Shown here in pieces: positions 46,101-55,977 of a stretch of 64,000 bases of DNA. This stretch comes from Penicillus capitatus (taxonomy: Eukaryota > Chlorophyta), in contig OZ287705.1 in NCBI GenBank assembly GCA_965649825.1, forward strand, positions 496,001 to 560,000, in the 5' to 3' direction. The notes under the pieces are model-generated. The model saw only the letters and a list, made by a program, of their open reading frames with translations. It searched no databases and was not told where the DNA came from. Each line of letters opens with the position of its first letter. Within the stretch, counting starts at the first letter, position 1. The position numbers were made by a program, and so were the translations under genes.

Positions 46101-47114
46101 AGACACGCGTGTGTCCTTTCAAATTCTGCCGCAAGCAAGTCGACCGCGTCATCATAAATGCCGCTCCCTGGAAGCCAAGAATCGTCGAGGAAGAGATCAA
46201 GCAGTGCCTGCCGTGTAAGGCAAAGAAGGAGGCCACCAAGGCAGCAGAGCAGACGCAGAAGACCAAAGGCTCATCCGCCACGGCAAAGAAAGCAGCTTGC
46301 AAGTCTAAAGATAGCACACAGAAGACTAGAGGTTCGGCCTCTGAGATAAAGGAAAACGCAAACGAAGTAGACGACAAAACACAGAAGACGAAAAGCTCAA
46401 GCTCAGACGCAAAGGGAGAAAACTCCAAGGCAGCAGACACTGGACAGAAAACTAACATTTCTGCTCCTAAGGCGAAGGAAGACGTCAGAAAGTCAGGAGA
46501 TCGCTCGAAGGAGAGCAAAGGTGCATCGTCAAAGGCGACGGGTTCTGAAACAGAAGCAGCAGTGCCCACATGCTCTGCCGTCCACGGAGACAACACGTAA
46601 GAGCAATCCCCACTATCCGCTCTAATCTTGCATCTTGCTGCACAGGAGACACAAGTGCTACTGCGATGCTTGTGCTCTGGCCGTGCTCAAGGACAGTCTG
46701 CGCAGTGGCAAGGCGATCAGGTGCCCGGTGTGTCGAGAGGTGGTCCATCGGATCATCATGCAGGACGCCTCGGACGAAAGGAAGCGTCTGGGGATGCGCC
46801 GATGCAAGAGCACCATGCTCGCCAGAGAGCTGCCACCCTCAGAGACGGCTGTCAGGAGGACGACCGAGAGGCTAGCGTTCGACGAAGACGTGCAGCAGAT
46901 CGTCATCGAGGAGGTGTTGGACAAGGCACCTTCCAGACTGCGCCGATGCAAGAGCACTGGCGAGATCCCCGTCGTCGATGCATCTGACAAGGCGCAAGCC
47001 TCGAAACTGCGCAGACGCAAGAGCTTCGCGGGAGGGCTAAACGTGGCAAACGATCTGGATGATGACGACTCATACAAGCTGCGCAGAAGCGAGAGCACAG
47101 ATTTGCTTCTCTGA
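40112..47114 (+). CDS. tandem MATH / multi-RING protein, copy A
   Basis: Probable E3 ubiquitin ligase (inference from RING). Many short exons. Six MATH-like units run from about 40.5 to 44.4 kb; clear text includes FSVGGDEW, HFALSLVNQTDERKNL, SGFLKEDYFVLRLKLRI, VQFGFKLVNSNS, NGFLRDDHFLLRLDMRV and HYCFTVVSKKRGNSVS. Then come five zinc fingers of RING type. The first reads CGYCRLDPTCSVRHGNT, split by an intron, then KHLCYCTKCAKKL and KCPVC. The second is incomplete. The third is CHVCGDDNPTC / VCYCQLCACK / KCPVCQRE. The fourth is CPFC / HLCYCIKSNKK / VCPFKFC. The fifth is CSAVHGDNT / HKCYCDACAL / RCPVCREV. Long linkers separate fingers 3-4 and 4-5. The C-terminus has repeated LRRCKS-like motifs and stops at 47114. 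No signal peptide. Exact 5' end uncertain. Confidence 0.75.
41498..41704 (+). repeat. three 69-bp in-frame repeats in MATH unit 2
   Basis: Three copies starting at 41498, 41567 and 41636, nearly identical, each encoding 23 residues (begins FIEKGLSEEPSSAAEDDW). The paralogue at 57.4 kb has a single unit, so the expansion occurred in copy A after the duplication and keeps the frame. Confidence 0.9.
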
Positions 47115-47407
47115 ACATCTTTTTTTACTTCTCGTCAACTATCAATTCATTTCAAAACCCGGCTGCGGTCAGCAGCGCAACGCACACACTCACACATTAT
47201 CTCTCTGACGAAGAAGCGAAGTTATGTGACATGTTCATTATCTGCGTGACATTGTATTGACGGCAGCATGCTTTGTCGTCATCAGTTTCTGAGTTTTGTT
47301 AAAGCATTGACCCTGCGGCGATGCTCTTCACAGACTTTCTATTTCATTCTTAAGGAACGATTGCGTTCTTCAGTCATTTACGCCAATTCTTATAACAGTG
47401 ATACCCT

Positions 47408-49060
47408 ATGTTGTGCATTTGCCCTTTTAATACAGAAAGGTCCTCTTTCCTTGATCTCCCGTCCATCGCATGCAACAGCGAGTTAGACCCTGAACGCCTA
47501 TTGCACTTTTTCCAGAGATTCTTCACCCTTAGAAGGACCGAGCTGCCCGATCACACTGTCCAACCATCTGCCCGGGACACGGCAGCCTCTCTGTCATCCA
47601 GTTATCTCGATGCCGTGAAAGAAACAACTACACAGATTCTACAACCCAGTCAAGTGTCCATACATCGAGTTCGAAACAATTCTACCAGACGGTCGACGTA
47701 AAGTTTGGTCACCAGCGTGCGTAGCTCGAACCCCGCGGAGATCATGCCGGACAATGACGTTGTTTCGACCTTTGACTAAGACGACACTTGCGAAAAGTTC
47801 TCTGTAAAGTCGCGAGTTGTTCTCGTCGACGGAAAGATTCCTCTGTACAACTTCGCCCCTTTTCTTTGCCGGGCAGAACAGCCGAGAACTTCTTTCGAGA
47901 CATAGTGGAGCAGCGTGGGTCAGCAGATGCGTTCAACAACGACGCACACAACAAGTCGAGAATGAGATGTCCACACTTCCATTCTGCTTGAGGTTCTGTT
48001 ATCTGTTCTCCGACAGGGAGCCTGTCGAGCAGATCTAAGCACGGTGGTTACCACGGCAGGGCATCCAAAAGAAGGATCCCTCTCTTTATCACTGATGAGT
48101 GGCGCTAATAGCTTCCTTTCCCAGGGAAGGAAATCGCCCTCATGCCGCAGAGTGGATCGGTTGACGACGAGCTTCTGATGTGATTCTCGACGACATGCGG
48201 GTGAAGTCGTTTCGCGTGTTACCTCCGTCCGGGCTCGACAGAGCATCAACGATACTGCAGTATTGCATTGGTTACGTGGAATCTAGTGATTGGTCCTTAT
48301 GTGTCGGCGAACACTGCGGTCGACGACGGAATTGTCAAGCGACACGTCCGAGGCCGACGCGCTCCGCCGGTTTTTTACACTTCTCATGCATTTCTGGACG
48401 AACGGGCAAACTTCACAAGCCTGTAAAGAGTCGACAGGTTCCGCGAGACGCTTCCATGCCTTATCATTGACCACGAAGACGGACGTCGACGAAGAGACAA
48501 TAGCAGAATCGCAGACTTCGGACCATTCCTCCAAGAAAGCCGACAATTCTACCGCTTCGACGAATATTGCAAAGTCATTTATCAAGCACTAGCGAGAGAT
48601 CAAGTGGAAGAGACAAACGATACTTCAGACGGAAAGGACAACATCCGAGAAGAATCCGGTCCACGAACATCGAAGGAAAAGAATACGAAAGAACATCAAA
48701 GAAAACACAAACGGCCTGACGAAGATTCGACGGAGACAGACCGAGAAACCGAAAAACAAGAGCAACACAAGACGAAACCCCCTTCCCTGATATGCGAAAC
48801 TGTCCCCATGTGAACACACTTCTTAGGAGAACTAGGGCAACATGCCTCTGGAGACGCCCCTCCTACTTGTGAGAATTTCTCTCTTTCCCGAAGTGCAATG
48901 CAAAGGGCGCATCGATGTCAGGTTTCTCCATCCTCCGGCGCAACTTGAAGCTTGTGGAGATGATCATCCACGGATAATGACGGCAAGTGTGTGTGAGCTG
49001 GTTAACCGAATACAGTGTTCACTGTCGCAACGAACAGAAATCGCGGTGCGTGTACAATGA
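47408..49060 (+). CDS. FGTLD-family fragments, possibly one broken gene
   Basis: Three stretches resemble parts of the FGTLD domain. At 47.47-47.58 kb 'ELDPERLLHFFQRFF' and 'ELPDHTVQPSARDT' correspond to the 'FFDDxLPDHP' region. At about 48.33 kb 'EADALRRFFTLLMHFW' is similar. At 48842-49060 'LFPEVQCKGRIDVRFLHPP' corresponds to the signature strand as in the gene at 63.3 kb. Between them, 48455-48813 encodes 'PFLQESRQFYRFDEYCKVIY' and a highly charged tail ending at 48813. I could not join these into one frame. They may be two or three genes or a decaying copy. Confidence 0.35.
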
Positions 49061-49270
49061 CTGTCTTCTCTGTCTCATCCACCGTCGGTGGCAATGGCGC
49101 CATCCGACACCAGACTCGAATTTCCGAAACGCATCCGTCTGTAGACGTGAGTCCATAAGTTCTATAATAAAATCGCGACAAGGTGGCACGTTTCATCAGT
49201 AATCACTTACTCACCGCTGTCATACAAACCATAGACAAAGACGCATCTTACTGAAATCACACACGTAGAT

Positions 49271-49903
49271 GAAGGATAGCCCATCCAAAGACACTATAAA
49301 ATGCTGGCTGATCGAAGAAGTTACCATTCCGTACCTGTATCCCTTGCGACAGAGGCTAGGCGATCACGAACGCCAGAAGAACATCTGTTGCTACCCAGAG
49401 ACGCGATTCGCATATTCAGCGAGCTGTGTGATTTCGATGTCATCAGAAGAGCGAACGGGAAGAAGCACGACTGTATTTTTGACATATACTATACTGTGAT
49501 CCCATAGCGCAGAGGTTCAGAAAACGAGACTGCTCTTCTTAAAAAGGCGTCTATGCACAAGAATACAAGGTATATATACTCACTGTCTTCTCATTCGTTT
49601 TCATTCGTAGGTAGGGTCACGTCAGTCGTCTTCTGGCAACTACAATACTATAATAAAGGCATCCACGCGTTTCAGGAATCCATACTCAGCGACGTCGAGA
49701 TGTTGCAAATGATCTCTCTCCCGATGCCATCGATACCTGACAATCTTCATCTGCATTCGTCGTGCTTTCATGATTTCGACGTTTTATTCTTCTCACAGGA
49801 CGATCGAGTAGCAAATTCCGTTCCGTTTATACGTTACAGCTGTCTGTACGCGATGTTTGCGCAAAAAGGTAACCTCACTTTAGTAGACCCGTGCTTGACG
49901 TAG
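49271..49903 (+). CDS. hypothetical two- or three-exon gene
   Basis: Not recognised. One stretch reads 'LLPRDAIRIFSELCDFDVI' (49.38-49.45 kb). A second begins 'KTRLLFLKRRLCTRIQ' and joins through a 41-nt intron (GTATATATACTC...TCGTAG, ending 49610) to 'GRVTSVVFWQLQYYNKGIHA' and 'FHDFDVLFFSQDDRVAN'. The link between the first and second stretches is unresolved. The 49.6-kb intron has good borders and restores the frame. Confidence 0.3.
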
Positions 49904-50065
49904 AACTGATTGTCTGAAAATCAGGCGGGCAACATTCCCTTAGCGTTCCTACCGCTCATTGAACAGAACGAGCCAAGCTTCAAGGCGGCCAAAACTGAGC
50001 CGTCTGTTTAAAGCAGCTGCCGGCTATGCGAGATGCGCTTAACGATGCCTCGTTCGTTCAAAACA

Positions 50066-50165
50066 CTTCAATCATTAAACACCATGCAAAGTTGCAAGTT
50101 GAGATGGAGCTTCATAAACAGCGCCATCGACATAGAGCACTAGATCATGTCTGGCATCTAGATGA
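50066..50165. repeat. ANK-gene 3' flank element, copy 3
   Basis: Same element as at 16002 and 26083: CTTCAATCATTAAACAC on the plus strand, then GTTGCAAGTTGAGATGGAGC, then the CTGGCA...CCAGAC inverted repeat. It lies just after the stop of the ANK gene read from 52236. Confidence 0.7.
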
Positions 50166-50214
50166 CAGACCAAGGATAAAAACAACACGTTGTGCGTGAC
50201 ACAAGCGCTATGAA

Positions 50215-52236
50215 TCATGCGCTCTTCGCAGAGGGAGACAACAAGGACTCGAGTTCAGATCGAACACTCTCAGGACAAGATGCATAAAGATATTCACAGA
50301 TGCAATCAAACGGAGTCTGACCAGAGAGGTCCTTAACCGACTTGGACGCGCCACCATTAATCAGTGCCTGTGCAATTGAACAACTAATTCCAGGATCTAA
50401 GCAAATCTGCAGGTACCTTTACGGTTTCAATCCTAGCGTGATCTGCTGCCAGATGGAGAGGCGACCTGCCGGCTGCGTTTTTGGCATCGATGTTCGCGTC
50501 ACGGACAAGAAGGACCTTCGTTAACGATCATGCGCATTCATCATGAGACATCGAAGAGTGCATCGACGTACCTTTATGGTCTTAAGTCTTCCGCCGCGTG
50601 CTGCCAAGTGAAGCGCACGATGTCCGTACTTGTCTTCGGCCTCGATGTCTGCGTCACCGTCAAGGAGGACCTTTGTCGACGGCCATTCTTTACGGACAGC
50701 GAAGGTTGCGTCATCGACCGACCTTTATGGCTTCGAATCTTCCGTCCTCTGCTGCCCAATGAAGTGGAGCCCTGCTGAATGTATGCTCCCTGGCCTCGGT
50801 GTCAGCGCCACGATCAAGGAGGACCTTTGTTGACGACCATTCTTTACGGACAGCGAAGGTTGCGTCGTCGACGGACCTTTACTACTTCGATTCTTCCGTC
50901 TATTGCTGCGAAATGAAGCGCACGCTGTCCGTACTTGTCTTCGGCCTCGATGTCTGCGTCACCGTCAAGGAGGACCTTTGTCGACGGCCATTCTTTACGG
51001 ACAGCGAAGATTGCGTCGACGACCGACCTTAACGACTTCGCCTTTTTTTCCCCTTGCTGCCACATGAAGTGGAGGGCCGCTTAATGTATGCTCCCTGGCC
51101 TCAATATCAGCGCCACGGTTAAGGAGGACCTTTGTCGACGACCAATCTTTACGGACAGCGAAGATTGAGTCGTCGACGGACCTTTACGACTTCGACTCCT
51201 CCGGTATCTGCTGCGAAATGAAGCGCACGCCATCCGTTCATGTCTTCGGCCTCGATGTCAGCGCCACGGTCAAGGAGGACCTTTATTGACGGTCGTTCTT
51301 TACGGACCGCGAAGGTTGCGTCGTCGACGGACCTTTACGACTTTGACTCTTCCGGCCGATGCCGCCAAAAGAAGTGGAGGACTGCGGTGTCCATAATCCT
51401 TGGCCTCGATGTTCGCGCCACCGTCCAGAAGGATCTTCGTTGACGATCCATTCACATTCATCATAAAGCATCGAAGATTGCGGCGTCGAACGCACCTTTA
51501 CGGCTTTAGCTTTTCCGGCGATTGCTGCCAAGTGAAGTGCAGTCCGGTGGTCTGAGTCCTCTCTTGCCTCGAGAGATGCGCCTTCATCAAGCAGGTCCTA
51601 GGTTCGAAACTGTGCGACGCGGGAATTCGAGTAGACGCGCCGCCACCTTCACGTGTTTTGCTTTTCCTCTGAACGCTGCCTCATGAAGCGCGGTCCATCC
51701 GTCAACGCCGACATGTCTCTCGTGAGCTGTTCCTTTATTGAGCGCTCCCTTAGACGGTAATGACCATTTGCGGCTTTGAGACATAGAGGCTCCATTCACC
51801 TGGTAGGTTTCCAGAATTTCCACACAGCCCTGCTCAAAACATCAAGTTGTTTTTCCGCACGGGTAACCGTACCCCAGCCGTTCTTTGGATCTTTGGGTGC
51901 AAAGCTTCCTTTTGTTCGATCTCTAAACAGCGACAGCTGAGCGCACGGGGAGCAACATGCGCGTACTATCTTACCCTCATACGTGTCGTCTCCGTTCTAA
52001 GGAATTGGTCGTCGAAGTCACAGCCGCTTAGTCAAGTCGTTAGAACAGCATGTGTCCTACCTCAGATCTGAAGAAGACGGAGTCGGCGAACGCTGCGTCT
52101 GTAACGAAGTCTGCTCAGCAGAAGACATCGCCTTCGACACAGATGCATGACCGACGACGGTACCGCGGCTGGCCCTGGACTTGAGCGGGGCGACGAGCAG
52201 AAAGCAGAGGCATGTGTGAAGAACGACGCACTTCAT
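50215..52236 (-). CDS. secreted protein with about 10 ankyrin repeats
   Basis: Starts with signal peptide MKCVVLHTCLCFLLVAPL then 'SRGTVVGHASVS', nearly the same as the gene at 19493. A first intron of about 270 nt follows, then exon 2 with a linker and the first repeat (VGVDGWTALHEAAFRGKAK). Eight ANK exons are spaced about 150 bp apart between 51.6 and 50.4 kb ('DLLDEGASLEAREDSDHR', 'ILLDGGANIEAKDYG'). The last exon carries the cap and a stop at 50215-50217. It belongs to a segment duplicated from or to the 16-20.4 kb region, with fewer repeats. Probably secreted and soluble. Confidence 0.78.
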
Positions 52237-52548
52237 GTTCGCGAGCGCAGGCGCCAGAGTCACCGAAGAATCGTTCGTTCAAACTGAAATGCGAGGTTTG
52301 AAACAAGACACGGACGACGATGTGGAATTGAATTTGTAGGTTGTCTGCGCTGTCATGCGAATCTACCGGGCATCACCTGCATTCCTTCAGGGCTATTTGC
52401 GGAAGGGTTTAAGGGAGCAAGTCACTGGCGTCCGTTTCCTGAGGAGCCGTACCGCGGAAAGGCAACCTGACGGCGTCCAAGCCTGCTTGAGGCCCTTTGT
52501 CGTTGTTCGCACTTGCCTTCGTCGACCGTCCGCAGTTCGTCGTCTGAC

Positions 52549-52740
52549 TGCGACATGGGCATCATTCGCTCACGTTCAAGCGATCTCTTAGCTGTCGAAA
52601 CTGTCGCAGGCGACAACAGCCTGAGAAGACTCCGCGTCGTCGTCCTGGCGAAAAGATCGTCTCTGCGCTTCGGTGGCGACATCGAATGGACTGTCCGAAT
52701 GGACATCTTGAAAGGTCATCCTGCTGCCAGCCGAACATGA
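52549..52740 (+). pseudogene. second decayed copy of the 'MGII' gene
   Basis: Text 'SSSDCDMGIIRSRSSDLL' and 'GGDIEWTVRMDILKG' matches the gene at 23414 and the copy at 19.8 kb. It stops at 52740. Downstream, after a candidate intron start at about 52796, ANK-like text (VLSALIRRGGIHLRLPARN) remains but in another frame. It is divergent from the ANK gene starting at 52236, as in the 19-20 kb copy. Confidence 0.5.
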
Positions 52741-53116
52741 ACTGGTTCTCCGCTGCGCTTCTGCGGGGAATCGTGTTCGCGTTATGGGTCTAAAGGTACT
52801 TTCTGCTCTGATTCGCCGAGGCGGCATTCATCTTAGATTACCTGCACGCAACGCTCGCCGTTCGTTAATCCGAATACCAGGTGATGTAGACAGGGAAAGG
52901 TACAGTTTAAACTTCGCTGTAATCTAAAGCCTGTCATGCGGTGCAGGAGGCCCTTTTTGAGTGAGAGCAACAACTGTGCAGCAAAGGTTGCCCGATGATG
53001 TAAATCTGGCCGCAGACTGCACATGTAGACAGGGGTCGCTCGCTCCTTTACATGCAACTTACTGTTCAGGCTAGCACTGTTGTTTCTTTGTTCTCCGCTA
53101 TGACGTCCATCAAACT
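52741..53116. other. duplicated 3' region of the MGII copy
   Basis: Homologous to 20050-20390 over its length (for example TTAGATTACCTG and TTTACATGCAACT), marking the right edge of the segmental duplication near 53125. No intact gene. Confidence 0.5.
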
Positions 53117-54124
53117 TCAATCTGCTGAAAAGGGAGGCAAGCGATTCTGAGCTTCTTTCAGGCAAGACAGCGTGAGGGTTGGCCGAGGTGCAAGAACTTC
53201 TGCACCAGATAGGGGCAGAAAAGACGTCCAGATGACAGGCTGCTGTGCACATGGAATGCACTCTTTGGCTGTCGCCTGTTCGATTGCATCCTCGGCGCAC
53301 CTGGAGATAGCTTCCATTGTCCGTCCGTGTGGACCTACAAGGCCTTCCATCTCGCGTCGTCGATGCAGTAGATGCCACGACGGATGAGGTCAGAGAGCCG
53401 AGCCCCGAACAGCTCTTCTGTCATCAGGATAACGGCAGTTGACACGCACTCGCACAAGATCAAAGGTGCGCCATACGCCTGAGCGTCGTCATCTTGATCG
53501 CTTTTGAGGGAAAACGCGAGATTCTCCTTTGTGGATCGTGGTCCACTGGATGCTGCGATCAACGAAAGCGCTGCCTGTCGATCCACGTACTCGCTGCTGC
53601 CAAAGGTCTGGATCAGCCTATGTCTCATTCCGTCTTATGAAGCGCAACTGTGCAGGTCATCGCGTCGACGCCGACTGTCGATCTGTCTTTCCGCACTCTT
53701 GCTGCAAACAGTCAGTCTTGTCTGCCACTTGTGCGTCCATGTGGCAGAGCTTCTCAGCAGCGTCCTCCTCGAGATGCTCTTCAGAGGCGGAGGTCACTCG
53801 GCAGCTGGATCGTTGACGACGACGAAGACGATGGCGCGACAGTCGCGGAGGCAGTCTAGGATCGTGGACAGCCAATGGCGCTTAAACCACAAAAAAGAGC
53901 ATCAAGATTGCACGGTCGTTTGGTACACGACATTTCAATCCCTCTGCTGCGATGCGATGCACTTTTGATATACCAGTGGTGCTGGGAGACATACCAGCCA
54001 GCCTCATTCCAAGATCCGTGGGGCCGTTGTCTTTGTCAAAGTCAAGAAGAGCACGAGCACCGGTCGAACGTCCGTCTGCCGTGAGACGGCCAGAGCGGCT
54101 GGAAGACGACGCGTTGGGTCGCAC
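53117..54124 (-). CDS. GTPase-like protein resembling SRP receptor beta
   Basis: Reading leftwards: about 54124-53897 (GMRLAGMSPSTTGISKVHRI), an intron starting GTACCA, an exon with 'LDCLRDCRAIVFVVVNDPAA', a short intron starting GTGACC, an exon with either KLCHMDAQVADKTDC or an alternative frame 'TRLTVCSKSAERQ', an intron starting GTCGGC, then 'VDRQAALSLIAAS', 'LAFSLKSDQDDDAQ' and 'APLILCECVSTAVIL', a 38-nt intron starting GTAGGT, and a tail ending FSAD. 'CRAIVFVV' followed later by 'R-AAL', 'F-F-L' and 'ECS'-like strands fits the order in SRPRB. No canonical GKT loop is visible, so it may be diverged or a pseudogene. Confidence 0.35.
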
Positions 54125-54691
54125 GTCTGTCAGGTATTGTGTGGTTGGGTGGCTGAGCTACTCGGCTCCGACGGCGCCGTTGCCATGCGCAAGTTCCTTG
54201 ACCTGCCGATGGATGGCGGCTCGAGACATCGGCGATGAAGACGAGACGGCTGCGAAGTCGCGCAAATGGCGACGATCGTGTCTCCTCGGCTGTTGATGCG
54301 TCCTGCGTGCTGTCCGCTGCCAAATCTCCTGCGGACACGGAGCAGAGCGCATTGTCTATGCTCATCCGAGTAGGATGCCGGAGAGGATACGCTGCTTCTC
54401 TCTACCGCGATGGTCGTTGTACAGTGGCGTAGGGATACGTCGACCGACCGACCGACCGACCGACTGTTCCCTGTTTGGAGGCAGAGCCGACACCTGCTGA
54501 GGCCTGTATAAAAAACAACGCAGTGGGACATGCACGCAATGAGAAGTCGAGAACGGGCGGTACAGATCGGACAGCTGCGCGTCATGTCAATGATCATCCC
54601 ATTGGCGAAAGAATCGTCTCTGCAGCAGACCAGAGGATGACAAAACCGAGTAACGACAATACATAGCAGTCTTGAGCTCTGCAAGTCGACA
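54125..54691. other. no firmly supported gene
   Basis: G+C-rich and open in several frames. A minus-strand stretch (MSRAAIHRQVKELAHGNGA) ending at 54158 could be an upstream exon of the GTPase-like gene. It contains the tetranucleotide repeat noted below. Confidence 0.3.
54441..54464. repeat. (CGAC)6 microsatellite
   Basis: Six perfect CGAC units. The same GACC register appears imperfectly at 9209-9246 (GACCGACCG). Confidence 0.95.
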
Positions 54692-55546
54692 CTACTCAGG
54701 CAGTTTCCTATAGCGTTCGTTATTCGATCCTATGGACCGCTTCACTCGTCGATGACGTATTGCACGTTCAGCATTCGAGCTTGCTTGTTCATGACTGTCC
54801 TTGTTTTGGAAATCTTTACGAACAAGTGTATCTTGACGCCTACTGTCGATACTCACAAACCGTGCTGTTGGTGTCGCCTCAAGCATCGCTGCCAGATCTC
54901 CGATCTGACGGCAACTTCTTCTGGCATCTCTGGATGCCGAATTCTTTGCACCAGGACCGCAGTTGCGAAGACTTGGCGGCTTCAGCTTCAAGCGCGGATA
55001 GCAGTGGTAATGAGCGTGCGTCTACGTCGTTGATAACCCACGGGGTACGTCAAGGATGTGCCGGCAGAGGAATTCAGCAAGGATCCTCCATCGGTGAAAG
55101 GGAGCGCGGAAACGTGGAATCGATTGAATTTGGATTCGCATTGTCATCATGATATTACTTGCATTAGAACTTAGCAGGAGACGTGGGATCGTCATGGACG
55201 GTGGAGTCTGCCCCTGCACATCCATGTATCCGGATTCACTGGGCGAACTGCTGGGATGACAGAAGCGCCTGTCGCGATTGTCTTGCACGATCGTGAATCC
55301 CCAATGTAGTCCACGTCTTCCTTGACAAATGGAGAGGCTCTTATTCTCCCACCCTCCACAATCCCCAGACCTACGTTCCACGGGTACATCTTTATGTCGG
55401 CCATCGTCCCTTGCAACCCCATATCTTTGCTTTTCTTGATGGTGCTGTCTCATCACCTCCAATGAAGCTTGCTCACTGAGCAGGCCATCGAAAGACAGAG
55501 ATTGTCTCTCTTCACTGCAGATCACCCTCGTTGAGTGGCGGGACAA
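54692..55546 (-). CDS. hypothetical multi-exon protein
   Basis: Not recognised. Reading leftwards: 'SLSFDGLLSEQASLE', then a candidate 22-nt intron (GTGATGAGACAGCACCATCAAG) joining in frame to 'KSKDMGLQGTMADIKMYPWN' and 'ASPFVKEDVDYIGDSR'. An alternative exon continues 'SESGYMDVQGQTPPSMTIP'. Further on 'AAMLEATPTARFVSIDSRRQ' leads to a basic C-terminus ending YRKLPE at 54692. Internal splicing between 55.2 and 54.99 kb is unresolved, so this may be two genes. Confidence 0.35.
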
Positions 55547-55977
55547 GCTTGAGACTTGACATCATCGGTAGACGCGTTGGCAAGCGCAGACAACAGCCTG
55601 GTGGCGCATTACCTTTCACGTCGTCTGCCGTCCTTATTCCCGTGGAATTCGATTGGGGGCATCATTCTTACGTCCCCAGTAGACTTCAATGCAAACAGTA
55701 AGGACATGTTCGACGACACCCTGTACTCTTACAGCCAGACGGCTCAAGCGAATCCGATGGGAGATCGGTTACACAACAACGACCGGTGACCAGCACTGGA
55801 AATGTGTCAGACATGTCGCTTATCTTGGAGTGCACGCGCAGGCAACCTCCACAAGTTCTGAGAACGTCATCCTCTGGCAACGAACGACTCTCCCTATACT
55901 CTCAAATCGTCAGACATCGTCAAGCCTCGTAAAGAGACGACGGACGGAACGAATGCTCTTCTAGGTTGCGCAGAGTG

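Noticed and set aside
46051-46596. 181-codon minus-strand frame rich in Ala, Ser, Phe and Val, with a 209-codon counterpart at 61691-62320
   Set aside because: Antisense to the Lys/Ser/Thr-rich linker; reverse-complemented AAG/GCA codons give the apparent hydrophobic pattern.
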